A program made the position numbers and the translations under genes. Shown one piece after another: positions 15,947 through 25,905 of a stretch of DNA of 64,000 nt; within the stretch, counting starts at the first letter, position 1; each line of letters begins with the position of its first letter. The stretch is from assembly GCA_002716355.1 (NCBI GenBank), contig PBAU01000003.1:248001-312000 (forward strand), written 5' to 3'. Under the pieces are notes generated by a model, which did not search any database, had not been told where the DNA came from, and saw nothing but the letters and a program-made list of their open reading frames with translations. The DNA comes from a bacterium (GTDB taxonomy: Bacteria > UBP7 > UBA6624).

Positions 15947-18745
15947 ATGTCTAAAAATATATTTATACAAGGTGCAAAAATACATAATTTAAAAAACATA
16001 AATGTTGAAATACTATCTAATAAACTAACTGTTATCTCTGGTTTAAGTGGCTCTGGAAAATCCTCACTGGCATTCGATACGCTTTACTCAGAAGGAAGAA
16101 GGCTTTACCTTGACAGTCTTTCAACTTATGCAAAACAATTTTTAGGCGATTTAAAAAAATCAAATGTAGACAATATAGAAGGCATATCTCCAGCAATAGC
16201 AATAAATCAAGCACCTCTATCTAAGAATCCAAGATCGACAGTTGGAACAGCAACAGAATTATTAGATTTTTTAAGATTGTTATATGGCAGAGCTGGAGTG
16301 CCCTACTGCCCAAAATCAAATAAAAAAGCCATATCCCAAAGTTCAGAATCAATATTGAAAAAACTTTTAAGCTACGAAAAAGGAACAAAATACATAATCT
16401 ATGCACCAATTGCAAGATCAAAAAAAGGTGAATTTCAAAATCTCATAACAGCTTTAAAAACTGAGGGTTATTCAAGATTAAGAATTGACAAAAACATCTA
16501 TAGGCTTGATCAGGAAATAAAAATAGAAAAAAACAAAAGACATGATATAGATCTTGTAATAGACAGACTAGTTGCAGGAGGTGATAAAAAAAGAATATCA
16601 AGATCAATAAAAACCGCTCTAGAAAAAGGAAAAGGTCAAATAATTATTGAAAATTTATCAAAAAAACAAGAAAAAACTTACAGTGAATTATTCATATCAC
16701 CAGAAACCGGAGAAACCATACCACCATTAAATCCAAGATTTTTTTCTTTTAACTCACCAGAAGGAGCTTGTAAAAAATGCAAAGGTATTGGTATTGTTGA
16801 GCAGGTTGATATTGATGCATTAATAAATTGGAATGCAAGCTTAATCAATGGTGGTATCAAAGCCTTAAAAGAAAGACTTTTGGACAGATGGCATCAAGCT
16901 TCTGCAAGAGGCATCATGGAGTCTTTCGGGGAAGACCCAAGCAAAAAACTAAAAGATGTGGATGAAAAGATTTTAAATATTATTATTTTTGGATCTGGTG
17001 AAGAAAAAATTTCTTATATTATGAATTCAAGAAGGGGTAAAAAGTATCATTTCAATCACGCTGTCAAAGGAATATCAGCAGCACTTTGGAAAAAAATGTC
17101 AAACACAAAAAGCCCAAGCATTAAAAAAAGAGTGCAAAAATATATATTTCAAAAAGTATGTCCTGAATGTGAAGGACAAAGACTAAAAAAGACCGCTTTA
17201 GCTGCACGTTTTTCCAAAACGAGCTTCTCTGAAATATCACAGATGTCATTAAAGCAAATGCACTCATGGGTTAAAAAAATAAAAATTCAAAAAAGTCAAA
17301 AGCAAATTGCTGAACCGATATTGAAAGAAATCAAAAATCGTCTTGATTTTTTAATCGAAGTTGGTGTTGGCTACCTAGAAATAGACAGGCTTTCTTCAAC
17401 CTTATCCGGCGGAGAGTCAAAAAGAATAAAGTTAGCAAAACAAATTGGAGGCAAGATGTCAGGCGTTCTTTATGTGCTTGACGAACCGACAATCGGCTTG
17501 CACCCTAATGACACATCAAAATTAATAAGATCATTAAAATCTTTGGTTGACCTAGGAAATACTGTGATTGTTGTAGAGCATGATCCCGAAACAATCAAAA
17601 AATCTGATGAGTTAATTGAAATAGGTCCTGGAGCTGGAATTTTTGGCGGCCACATCATTTATCAAGGCACACCGCAAGATGCTACGAAGGATAAAAATAG
17701 CCTTATAGGGCCTTGGCTCAACAAACAACTTCAAGTAAAAAAGAAAAAACGAAAGCTTAAAGCTGGGATAAGGATAAAAAAAGCTAAAGTTAACAATTTA
17801 AAAAATATATCAATCTCAATACCTTCTGGAGGAATGATTGCCTTGTGTGGCCCTTCAGGGTCAGGAAAAAGCAGCCTACTTGAAGGTGTTATAAACAACG
17901 GATACAAAGAAATCAAATCTCAAAAAAAACTATCAAGTGAAATTGCTGAAACCATTGACTCAATAGACATTTATGAAAAAGTTGAATTGATAGACCAATC
18001 CCCAATAGGTAGAACGCCTAGAAGCAATCCTGCCACATATACTGACATATTCACAATAATAAGAAATATTTTTTCAAAAACACATGAATCCCAAAGTCAA
18101 GGTTACAGTTCTGGTTTTTTCTCGTTTAATGTACCTGGTGGAAGATGTGAACATTGCAAAGGTAGCGGTTATCAAGAAGTAGAAATGCATTTTTTAGCTG
18201 ATGTATCTATAAAGTGCCCTTCTTGCAATGGTGAAAGATATGGAGATGAAGGACTTTCAGTAAAGCACAAAGGACTAAACATATCTCAAATATTAAACCT
18301 TTCAGTTGATGAGGCAAAAGATTTCTTTTCAGATGTTTCGATACTTAAAAAAAGACTTGAAACACTATCAAAAGTCGGACTTGGATACATATCCCTAGGT
18401 CACCCAGCCACAACTTTATCTGGAGGAGAAGCTCAAAGACTGAAATTATCCAAACACCTTGGAAAAAAAAGAAAAGGCAAATCGTTAATACTTTTAGACG
18501 AACCAACAACAGGGCTTCATCCAAATGATATAAAGAAGCTTATAAATGTATTTGATGAACTTGTAGATCAAGGTAACACTCTTATGGTGATAGAACACAA
18601 TTTACAAATTCTTTCTTATGCAGATTGGGTTATTGAAATGGGTAAAGAGGGTGGAAAAAAAGGAGGAGAAATTGTATTTGAAGGAGATCTTAATGCTTTA
18701 AAAAGGGCAAACACGCTTACATCAAAAGAAGTAAAAAAATGGTGA
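15947..18745 (+). CDS. uvrA: Excinuclease ABC subunit A
   Basis: UvrA finds bulky DNA lesions and loads UvrB in nucleotide excision repair. The 932-residue protein has the full double-ABC layout: Walker A GLSGSGKSSLAFDT near residue 32 and GPSGSGKSSLLEG near residue 635, signatures LSGGESKR and LSGGEAQR, and Walker B VLDEPTIGLHPND and LLDEPTTGLHPND. Zinc-finger cysteine pairs CKKC, CPEC, CEHC and CPSC are present. uvrC follows after 19 nt on the same strand, so the two repair genes are probably cotranscribed; uvrB is not in the window. Confidence 0.97.
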   Translation: MSKNIFIQGAKIHNLKNINVEILSNKLTVISGLSGSGKSSLAFDTLYSEGRRLYLDSLSTYAKQFLGDLKKSNVDNIEGISPAIAINQAPLSKNPRSTVGTATELLDFLRLLYGRAGVPYCPKSNKKAISQSSESILKKLLSYEKGTKYIIYAPIARSKKGEFQNLITALKTEGYSRLRIDKNIYRLDQEIKIEKNKRHDIDLVIDRLVAGGDKKRISRSIKTALEKGKGQIIIENLSKKQEKTYSELFISPETGETIPPLNPRFFSFNSPEGACKKCKGIGIVEQVDIDALINWNASLINGGIKALKERLLDRWHQASARGIMESFGEDPSKKLKDVDEKILNIIIFGSGEEKISYIMNSRRGKKYHFNHAVKGISAALWKKMSNTKSPSIKKRVQKYIFQKVCPECEGQRLKKTALAARFSKTSFSEISQMSLKQMHSWVKKIKIQKSQKQIAEPILKEIKNRLDFLIEVGVGYLEIDRLSSTLSGGESKRIKLAKQIGGKMSGVLYVLDEPTIGLHPNDTSKLIRSLKSLVDLGNTVIVVEHDPETIKKSDELIEIGPGAGIFGGHIIYQGTPQDATKDKNSLIGPWLNKQLQVKKKKRKLKAGIRIKKAKVNNLKNISISIPSGGMIALCGPSGSGKSSLLEGVINNGYKEIKSQKKLSSEIAETIDSIDIYEKVELIDQSPIGRTPRSNPATYTDIFTIIRNIFSKTHESQSQGYSSGFFSFNVPGGRCEHCKGSGYQEVEMHFLADVSIKCPSCNGERYGDEGLSVKHKGLNISQILNLSVDEAKDFFSDVSILKKRLETLSKVGLGYISLGHPATTLSGGEAQRLKLSKHLGKKRKGKSLILLDEPTTGLHPNDIKKLINVFDELVDQGNTLMVIEHNLQILSYADWVIEMGKEGGKKGGEIVFEGDLNALKRANTLTSKEVKKW

Positions 18746-18764
18746 AGCGGAGATTGTCAAAAAA

Positions 18765-20351
18765 ATGAAAAAAAACATTTCAAACATTCCTAATCTTCCT
18801 GGAATTTATAAATTCATATCTAATAAAAATGAAATCTTATACATAGGAAAAGCAAAAAACCTTAAAAAAAGAATCAAAAATTGGATACATAAAAAAAAAG
18901 AAAGCAAAAAAGAAAAACTATTAGTATCATCAATCAACCAAATTGAATTCACAATTACAAAAAATGAAAACTCTGCACTGATTCTTGAATCTCAAGAGAT
19001 CAAATTGCATAAACCTAAATTCAATATTCTCCTAAAGGACGACAAAACATATCCGTATATAAGCATAGTTGATGATTCGTATCCATATTTAAAAATTTCC
19101 AGAAAAATAAATAAAAAAAATACACAGATTGGGCCTTTCTCCAACGTTAAATCAGTAAGAAAAACTATTTCATTTCTAGAGAGAAATTTTGGAATAAGAC
19201 CTTGCAGATATGATCTTGAAAAAAAATCAATAAAATCTTGTATTTACTATCAAATGCAACAGTGCCCTGCTCCATGTGAAAAAAAAATAGATAAAAAATC
19301 ATACCAAGCAACCGTTAAATCAGCAGTAAATTTTATAAATGGTAAAAAAAATAATATTTTTAAAATTCTTGAAAGACAAATGAAAGAAGCTTCAAGCCTA
19401 AAAAATTATGAATTAGCAGCACAGTTTAGAGACAGAATTATTAATTTAAAATCAGTTGTAAAAGCAAGAAGAGACAGCCTTGGAACAAATATAAATTCTG
19501 ATTTGATTTCATTAATCGAAAATGATTCAAGCATTTTATTTAGCATACTTAAAATTAGAAATGGAAGAGTGTTTGACCCCTTAAAATATACAGTTAAAAA
19601 TCCAATATCAAAAAGCTATGAAAACGTTTTCATCGAAGTGATAGAACAATATTATTCACAAAACAATATTCCAAAAAAAATAATTATCGGAATGGATTCA
19701 AAAAATATTCAAACTTTGAAAAAGATATCTATATTTTCAAAAACAAAGATTAGAGTTCCTTTTTTCAAATGGGAAAAAGAAAAAATGAATGAACTTTACA
19801 AAAATACACTAATCAAAAAAAACCGATCAAATAAAAATAACAAAAAATCACTAAATGAGCTGGCTGAGAAAATAAATATTGGATACCCTCCAAAATATAT
19901 TGAGGGTTTTGATGTATCAAATATCATGGGGGAAAATGCAGTAGCAAGCCAAATCTGTTACAAAAACGGCAAATATGAAAGCAAATTAACAAGAAATTAC
20001 ACAATTAAATCAATCAAAAACATAGATGATCCGCGAATGATTGCTGAAGTGATATCTAGAAGATGCAAACAAATTATCAACAATGGAAAACAACCGGATT
20101 TAATACTTGTCGATGGAGGGATCACCCAACTAAAAGCAACAGTAAAAACGCTTAAAGAACATTTTTTAAATATACCTGTAGTAAGTCTTGCAAAAAAATT
20201 TGAAAAAGTTTATTCAGGAGACACGCTAAAGGAAGTAAAAATCAAAAAAAACTCATCGGCTCACAACCTGTTAATCCAAATAAGAAATGATGCTCATAGG
20301 GTTGCTTTACGACATCATAAAAAATTAAGAAAAAAGAATACTTTTATTTAA
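18765..20351 (+). CDS. uvrC: Excinuclease ABC subunit C lacking the C-terminal HhH domain
   Basis: UvrC makes the two cuts beside a lesion. The GIY-YIG nuclease domain is at residues 8-90 (PGIYKF, ILYIGKA), a UvrB-binding UVR helix pair at about 205-230, and the RNase H-like second nuclease at about 380-490 (GFDVSN, LILVDGG). At 528 residues it is about 80 shorter than E. coli UvrC: it stops at RNDAHRVALRHHKK, just where the tandem helix-hairpin-helix DNA-binding domain should begin. The end overlaps a convergent gene by 8 nt, so no room for the missing domain exists in frame. Confidence 0.93.
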   Translation: MKKNISNIPNLPGIYKFISNKNEILYIGKAKNLKKRIKNWIHKKKESKKEKLLVSSINQIEFTITKNENSALILESQEIKLHKPKFNILLKDDKTYPYISIVDDSYPYLKISRKINKKNTQIGPFSNVKSVRKTISFLERNFGIRPCRYDLEKKSIKSCIYYQMQQCPAPCEKKIDKKSYQATVKSAVNFINGKKNNIFKILERQMKEASSLKNYELAAQFRDRIINLKSVVKARRDSLGTNINSDLISLIENDSSILFSILKIRNGRVFDPLKYTVKNPISKSYENVFIEVIEQYYSQNNIPKKIIIGMDSKNIQTLKKISIFSKTKIRVPFFKWEKEKMNELYKNTLIKKNRSNKNNKKSLNELAEKINIGYPPKYIEGFDVSNIMGENAVASQICYKNGKYESKLTRNYTIKSIKNIDDPRMIAEVISRRCKQIINNGKQPDLILVDGGITQLKATVKTLKEHFLNIPVVSLAKKFEKVYSGDTLKEVKIKKNSSAHNLLIQIRNDAHRVALRHHKKLRKKNTFI

Positions 20352-21456
20352 TTTTAAAAACAAGACCACACTTTTCAAGCCTTCTCAATATATCTTTTGA
20401 AGGAAGGTCAACTTCATGCTTCAACACACCTGATTTCAACTTGCCCTGCATTGCTAACCTTGCTATCTCCGCAGCAGGAAAGCCAGTGGTTCTTTCCATG
20501 GATGTTAAACCTGTTTCTGAGTCATTCTCATCTATCAACAAAATTTCCATTTTTGATTCATTTCCGCTTACTTTAACAAGAAGAATAACCATATCTTCTT
20601 TTGAAGTTGGAATCCTTTCTCCAAGTTTTTCTTCTGCAAAAAATAAAGCATCTTCTTGCCAGTTTGTTTCAAAAAAACCTTCTTCTTTCCATTTGAACAT
20701 CAAATCCCAATGACCAGGCCACCTTAATGTTTTATATTTGTAACTATTTAAAACACCCTGAAAAGTATCTGCCGAAGTGCTTATTCCACCTCTTGTAAGT
20801 GATGCCTCGAGCTTGCCTATCTCATCTATTTCAACTTTCTCTTTTCCGTCCAAGCATTCCCTGACCCTTAATTCACCTTCCTCAAGAATGGTCTCATATC
20901 CAGAATACTCATTAAGAAGTCCTTCAGCAGCAAAAAAAAGATAATGTTTAAATTTATTTTTTAATGGCTTTTTCGGCAAACCTCCACAAAAAATACTTAC
21001 ATCTTGTGCATGCTTTAATCTAGACAAACCGTAAGAAGCAAGGAGTTGCCCTAGCCCAGGTGCTAATCCACAATCAGGAATTACAGCGACACCCTTATCT
21101 AATGCTTCCTGGTTCATGTCATGCTGCAATGCAACAATATCAGGATTCCCTCCAAGATCGACATAGTGCATTTTGTTTGATATTGCATACTTTGTTAATT
21201 TTTGAGAAAACATATATGAAGCTGAATTAACTATAGCATCAGGTTTATACATTAAAACCCAATCCCCTGGACTAGATGCATCTAATGTTTGAAACTGTAT
21301 ACTCGCACTTTCAGGCAGGTATCTATTAGAGAAATTAATAAAATCAGAAATTTTTTCTGAATCATTATCTGCAATAATTATTTCATGATCGAAAGACAGG
21401 TTATAAGCAATTGCCCTTCCCTGCCTTCCTGCTCCCAATATCAAAACTCTTGCCAT
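20344..21456 (-). CDS. Saccharopine dehydrogenase-like NAD(P)-dependent enzyme
   Basis: The 370-residue protein starts with a Rossmann motif, LILGAGRQGRAIA (residues 5-17), followed by an acidic residue in IIADND that favours NAD(H). NSASYMFSQKLTKYA, YVDLGGN and PDCGLAPGLG are typical of the saccharopine dehydrogenase/lysine 6-dehydrogenase family. The substrate is unclear: lysine 6-dehydrogenase, a saccharopine or spermidine-related oxidoreductase are all possible. It stands alone on the minus strand, convergent with uvrC (8 nt overlap) and divergent from mscS. Confidence 0.75.
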   Translation of the reverse strand: MARVLILGAGRQGRAIAYNLSFDHEIIIADNDSEKISDFINFSNRYLPESASIQFQTLDASSPGDWVLMYKPDAIVNSASYMFSQKLTKYAISNKMHYVDLGGNPDIVALQHDMNQEALDKGVAVIPDCGLAPGLGQLLASYGLSRLKHAQDVSIFCGGLPKKPLKNKFKHYLFFAAEGLLNEYSGYETILEEGELRVRECLDGKEKVEIDEIGKLEASLTRGGISTSADTFQGVLNSYKYKTLRWPGHWDLMFKWKEEGFFETNWQEDALFFAEEKLGERIPTSKEDMVILLVKVSGNESKMEILLIDENDSETGLTSMERTTGFPAAEIARLAMQGKLKSGVLKHEVDLPSKDILRRLEKCGLVFKIK

Positions 21457-21535
21457 CTAGACAAATCATACCAACCAGTAATAGAGATTAGGTTTTAGAA
21501 TTGAATTAAAATCAAATAGAACAGGAGTAAAAAAA

Positions 21536-22606
21536 ATGTCTTTAATTTCTTTGTTAATGCTGACAAATCCAAAATGGGGAAATTTTATTATTTACCCATT
21601 TGCAGGATGGTTCATAGGTGTAATACTGCTAGGTCTTTTTCATAAAAAATTAGTATCTTACCTCAGTAAAAAAGGTAAAAAAGAAGCTGAAAAAACTGTA
21701 CATGCTATAGAAAAACCCTTATCCTCATTAATCATCATTCTTGCAACAGAAAAAGGCTGGAGTGACCAACAAGATTCATTACAGCTCACTGAATTCGCTG
21801 AAACAGTAGACAAGATATTCTTTATACTTATAGCAATAGCCGTTGCCAGCTCAACAAAACATATCGTTGATTTCATTTTTGCATCCGTTCTTGAGCCTAT
21901 TGCTGAGAAGAGTAAAGGAAAAATTGACGATCAAATTATTGCAGTTTTAAAAAATTCTTCTGGTGGATTAGTTTGGATAGTAGCGATTGTTGTCATCATC
22001 AGTGGTCTTGGCTATGATGTTATGGGTCTTGTTGCTGGGCTTGGTATAGGAGGTCTTGCATTTGCACTTGCAGCAAAAGACACGCTTTCTCAAGCTTTTG
22101 GAGGCATAGTCTTGTTCATGGATAGACCTTTCGAAGTTGGAGATTCAGTTGAGATAGATGGAGTTAGAGGGGATGTTGAAGAAATAGGATTAAGGTCAAC
22201 TAAACTAAGAGGCTTAGATAAAACTGCAATAATAATACCAAATGCAACAGTCTCATCTGCAACAATAACCAATAGAAGCAGAAGGTCAGGATTTAGACAA
22301 GAGGTTGTCTTGGGTCTTGTTTACAACACATCATTTGAGCTTATAGACAAAGCAAAGCAAACACTTGAAACGATAATAAAAAAACACCCTGAAACACAAG
22401 ATAAGTGCTGGGTTAATCTTTTAGAGTTTGGTGACTCTTCACTAAACCTTGAAGTTGTTTACTGGATTAGAAAAAAATCGGGAGGTGATTTAAGAAAAGT
22501 TAGGCATGAAGTAAACATGACAATACTTAAAGAATTTAATAATCTAAATCTTGAATTCGCCTTCCCAACAACAACAATTGACTGGAACCCTCCAAAAAAA
22601 CCTTAA
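21536..22606 (+). CDS. mscS: Small-conductance mechanosensitive channel, MscS family
   Basis: MscS channels release solutes during osmotic downshock from the inner membrane. The 356-residue protein has about four membrane segments; the pore helix is the Gly/Ala-rich stretch GLVAGLGIGGLAFALAAKD around residues 164-182. The beta domain that follows shows VGDSVEIDGVRGDVEEI and IIPNATVSSATITN, diagnostic of the family. The start ATG has AGGAG about 8 nt upstream. It heads a four-gene run with 1-3 nt junctions. Confidence 0.9.
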   Translation: MSLISLLMLTNPKWGNFIIYPFAGWFIGVILLGLFHKKLVSYLSKKGKKEAEKTVHAIEKPLSSLIIILATEKGWSDQQDSLQLTEFAETVDKIFFILIAIAVASSTKHIVDFIFASVLEPIAEKSKGKIDDQIIAVLKNSSGGLVWIVAIVVIISGLGYDVMGLVAGLGIGGLAFALAAKDTLSQAFGGIVLFMDRPFEVGDSVEIDGVRGDVEEIGLRSTKLRGLDKTAIIIPNATVSSATITNRSRRSGFRQEVVLGLVYNTSFELIDKAKQTLETIIKKHPETQDKCWVNLLEFGDSSLNLEVVYWIRKKSGGDLRKVRHEVNMTILKEFNNLNLEFAFPTTTIDWNPPKKP

Positions 22607-23256
22607 TGAAATTATTTTTTGGATTATATTTTTTGCTTTTTACAATAGCCCCAAAAGAAGAGTCCTCTCTGGTGTTAAAGCCTTTAATAGAAGCTTATAT
22701 TGAGTTTGAAGGCAAACCTCCAGTGAACTGTGAGGAGCTTAGGAAATCTCCTGCCTTTTTTATTACATTGAAAAATAACACAGGTCAAACCCTTGGTTGC
22801 AAAAATTTAAAGTCAAAACCAATCGAAGGCGCTGGGGTTTCAAAATGGGGAATATTTAAAAGCAACAAAACAAAAACAATTAGTTATTTCTCAGAAAAAG
22901 AAAAACTTTTCGAAAAGCCAGAAAGACAACAATGGGAAAAAATTCCATTGGGTCAATCTTTTGCTAGATTTTTAGGAAAGATAGAAAAAATATGGAGATT
23001 TGAAAAAAATAAAAACAACGCTAGGCTCCAGGATCTAAAATCATTTGGAGGAAATTTGTTAAGCAAGTCGATCCCCCATGGCATCTGGGACAATGGAACA
23101 TTAGGAGAAAGCTCAATAGAGGGAACTATAGAAGATGCGATATCTAGATTTGATAAAAACTTACCAGGCTGGATAATAGATATTAAAAATAATTGGGTTT
23201 ATGAAGTGAAAATCACCGATGAAAAAACAGAGATTTCATTTTTTTCCCTAGATTGA
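22606..23256 (+). CDS. Hypothetical exported protein
   Basis: The 216-residue protein is not recognised. It begins with a short signal-like hydrophobic segment (MKLFFGLYFLLFTIAP) and is otherwise polar, with two Cys (near residues 43 and 65) that could form a disulfide, and a Trp-rich C-terminal half ending in an alternating strand pattern. Its ATG overlaps the mscS stop by one base and the CCA-enzyme gene follows 3 nt later, so it is cotranscribed with them. The context gives no functional hint. Confidence 0.55.
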   Translation: MKLFFGLYFLLFTIAPKEESSLVLKPLIEAYIEFEGKPPVNCEELRKSPAFFITLKNNTGQTLGCKNLKSKPIEGAGVSKWGIFKSNKTKTISYFSEKEKLFEKPERQQWEKIPLGQSFARFLGKIEKIWRFEKNKNNARLQDLKSFGGNLLSKSIPHGIWDNGTLGESSIEGTIEDAISRFDKNLPGWIIDIKNNWVYEVKITDEKTEISFFSLD

Positions 23257-23259
23257 AAA

Positions 23260-24627
23260 ATGCTTAAAAAAGAAATCAAAAAACATATACCTGAAAAAAT
23301 ATTTGAACTTGATGATGTTTGGGTTGTTGGTGGTGCAATAAGGGAAGCTATATCAGATAAAAAAAATGTCATAACAGAAATTGATATAGCCTCAAGGCTA
23401 AAAAATAAAGAAAAACTAGAAAAAATATTTCGAAAAAAATATGGCAACTTTTACAAAATTAATAAAAAATTAAAAACTATAAGGTTTCAAAACAATGAAA
23501 TTAATATTGATATTACTTATTTTGACCAATCAATAAAAGATGACCTGTTAAGAAGGGATTTCAAGATGAATGCAATTGCATGGAATAGTAAAAAAGGTTT
23601 TTATGATCCCTTAAACGGATTGAATGATATAAAAAATAAAAAAATTTCAAGCTGCACACCTAGCTCAATAAAAGATGATCCGATTCGAATCCTTAGATCC
23701 TTAAGATTTGCAACAAAAAACAATTTTTCGTTAAGTGTTAGCTTGCAAAATGAAATAAAAAAATATAAATATTTATTAAAAAAATGCGCTGGGGAAAGAA
23801 TCCATCATGAAATAAAAAAAGGATTTGAGTTAAACCCTCATAGATTTGCAGAGCTGATAATAAAAACAAATATTTTAGAAATCATCTTCGAAGAATGGCA
23901 ATACACAAAAAACTGCAAAGCTAATCAAGATTCAAAAATGACTGTTGAAGAGCATTCACTAAAAACTTTAAAAAAATTTCAAGAAGTTGTACTTAATTTA
24001 GATTCTTATTATCCAAAATGGTCAAGGCACATAAAGAATGAAAAAAAATGTGAGTGGTGGTTTTATTTTTCAGTCTTGTTGCATGATGTTGGAAAACCAA
24101 AAACAGCAATTACTGAAGAGCAAAAAATCACATATCCAAAACATGCTCAAATTGGTTTTTCTTTAATAGAGAAAAACCTTCAAGAGCTAAGGTTTTCAAA
24201 TGAGGAAAAAAAAGGAATAGAGCAAACTATATCTGGACATTTGAGAGTTTCACAAATTTCAAACAATAATCAAAATCCAACAAAAAAAGCAATGAATAGA
24301 TTTTTCAAAACTTTCAAAGAAAATTCTATTTTCATGATATTGCTAGATTTTTCTGACGCAAATGCCTATCCAGAAAAAATAAAAAAACAAATATTGACAA
24401 AAGAACATTTAAAAATTCATGATATTCTTTTTGATGCATTTTTCCTCAAAAAAAATGAAATTTTGCCGGAGCCACTGCTTAACGGCTCAGATCTTATAGG
24501 TATAGGTTATCCCGAAGGCCCTTTAATAGGACAGACACTAAATAAAATAAAACATCTTCAAATCAATGATGAAATTACCAATCAAAAAGACGCTCTGGAA
24601 TATGCAACAAAGGAGCTAAACGCTTGA
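23260..24627 (+). CDS. cca: CCA-adding-type tRNA nucleotidyltransferase with HD domain
   Basis: Class II nucleotidyltransferases of this family build or repair the 3'-CCA of tRNA. The head has VVGGAIREA (residues 22-30), TEIDIAS (39-45), LLRRDFKMNAIA and DDPIRILRSLRFA; the C-terminal half carries an HD phosphohydrolase motif (LLHDVGKPK) as in E. coli Cca. At two places where the family has Asp, Glu is seen: GGxxRD is GGAIRE, and the catalytic DxD is Glu40-Ile-Asp42. Acidic character is kept, so activity is possible. A poly(A) polymerase role is the main alternative. Confidence 0.85.
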   Translation: MLKKEIKKHIPEKIFELDDVWVVGGAIREAISDKKNVITEIDIASRLKNKEKLEKIFRKKYGNFYKINKKLKTIRFQNNEINIDITYFDQSIKDDLLRRDFKMNAIAWNSKKGFYDPLNGLNDIKNKKISSCTPSSIKDDPIRILRSLRFATKNNFSLSVSLQNEIKKYKYLLKKCAGERIHHEIKKGFELNPHRFAELIIKTNILEIIFEEWQYTKNCKANQDSKMTVEEHSLKTLKKFQEVVLNLDSYYPKWSRHIKNEKKCEWWFYFSVLLHDVGKPKTAITEEQKITYPKHAQIGFSLIEKNLQELRFSNEEKKGIEQTISGHLRVSQISNNNQNPTKKAMNRFFKTFKENSIFMILLDFSDANAYPEKIKKQILTKEHLKIHDILFDAFFLKKNEILPEPLLNGSDLIGIGYPEGPLIGQTLNKIKHLQINDEITNQKDALEYATKELNA

Positions 24628-25511
24628 TGATAGAAGTTATTACTGGAATAATCCTTCTTGTTTTCGGTGGAGACATAGCTATCAATGCTGCAGATAAAAT
24701 TTCTAAAAAATTTGGAATATCAAACCTAACAATTGGTCTATCTTTAATTGCAATCATGACCAGTCTTCCAGAAGTCTTCACAAACATTGCAAGCGGTATG
24801 CAAAAAGAAGGAGATATAGCTTTAGGAAATGTTTATGGAAGCAATGCTTCTAATGCACTTCTAATAGGCGCAATAGCATTATTTTTTGGCACACATGAAA
24901 AAGAATATAAAAAAATTAGCAACTATCTTGCAATTGGGGCTCCACTATTGCTATACGTGTTTTGCTTAAATGCAGAAATAAGCCAAATTGAATCTTTTAT
25001 TTTGCTTTTAACATACATACTGTTTTCAAAAACATTATTTCCTGGTAAAAAAACAAAAACTAATCAAAAAGGAACAATGGGTTTGAAAATATTTGCTCAA
25101 ATAGCAATATCTATTTTTTTACTTTGGAAAGGTGGAGATATGGCTGTAAGTGGAGCAATAGATCTTTCTCAAAAATTTGGCTGGTCTGAAGTTTTCTCAG
25201 GTTTAATCCTTGGTTTTGGAACAAGCCTACCAGAGCTAACAGTAACTTTTGCTGCTGTTAAAAAAAACAATCTAGCTATCATATCTGGAAATTTAATTGG
25301 ATCAAATATTATTAATCCATTAGTTGCAATGCCTTTTTCTACGATTTCGGGAAATCTTCATATTTCAAATAATGAAAAAATGGCATGGTGGGCAATACTT
25401 GGAACAATTATTTACATTTTTGGAACAACCCAGAATAAAAAAAATAAAAAAATTATTGCAAGCCTTTCATTCTGTATGTTCTTATGGATTATCTTTTCTT
25501 ACTCAGGTTAA
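24627..25511 (+). CDS. Na+/Ca2+ exchanger-family membrane protein (YrbG-like)
   Basis: This inner-membrane antiporter family exchanges Ca2+ or other cations for Na+ or H+. The two inverted repeats are visible: AIMTSLPEVFTN with GNVYGSNASN in the first half, and GFGTSLPELTVTF with GNLIGSNIINP in the second, giving the paired acidic and Asn residues of the cation site. The protein has about 294 residues and ten hydrophobic segments. I start at ATG 24627, which overlaps the upstream stop codon; TTG 24624 is slightly better spaced from AAGGAG and adds one residue. Confidence 0.85.
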   Translation: MIEVITGIILLVFGGDIAINAADKISKKFGISNLTIGLSLIAIMTSLPEVFTNIASGMQKEGDIALGNVYGSNASNALLIGAIALFFGTHEKEYKKISNYLAIGAPLLLYVFCLNAEISQIESFILLLTYILFSKTLFPGKKTKTNQKGTMGLKIFAQIAISIFLLWKGGDMAVSGAIDLSQKFGWSEVFSGLILGFGTSLPELTVTFAAVKKNNLAIISGNLIGSNIINPLVAMPFSTISGNLHISNNEKMAWWAILGTIIYIFGTTQNKKNKKIIASLSFCMFLWIIFSYSG

Positions 25512-25515
25512 AAAT

Positions 25516-25905
25516 TTAGTCTAATAAGCGATCCTGATATTCCTTTTTCTTTAAAGCAATTTCAAGTATCAATTCGGCTGATTTTTTATTCCTTTCATCA
25601 GTGTCAAGACTCCTATCAGTAGTCAGCCTTTCATCAACAAAAAAAACTTCAAAACCTCTCTTTTTTAACTTTTTAGCTATTGACTTAACATGTATCGACA
25701 TATCCGAATCACCACCGCTCATCCTCATAGGCAAACCAATTGCAATCAAGCTAACATCATTATCAACAGCTTCGCTACATATAAGATCAGAAGAAGAATC
25801 TAATATTCTTTTTGTCCAACTTTTTACTACAAATTTTTGACTTGAATCAGACAAAGCAAAACCATGAAACTTTGTACCAACATCACAAGAAATGATTTTT
25901 TTCAC
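25516..25905 (-). CDS. ruvX: RuvX/YqgF-family RNase H-fold nuclease
   Basis: RuvX/YqgF proteins are RNase H-fold nucleases linked to 16S rRNA 5'-end maturation and Holliday junction processing. The 129-residue protein has SCDVGTKFHGFALSD at the start, IAIGLPMRMSGGDSD in the middle and VFFVDERLTT, which carry the conserved acidic residues. It starts with GTG and overlaps the alaS stop by 4 nt (GTGA), so its translation is coupled to alaS; alaS next to yqgF is a conserved pairing. Confidence 0.9.
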   Translation of the reverse strand: MKKIISCDVGTKFHGFALSDSSQKFVVKSWTKRILDSSSDLICSEAVDNDVSLIAIGLPMRMSGGDSDMSIHVKSIAKKLKKRGFEVFFVDERLTTDRSLDTDERNKKSAELILEIALKKKEYQDRLLD

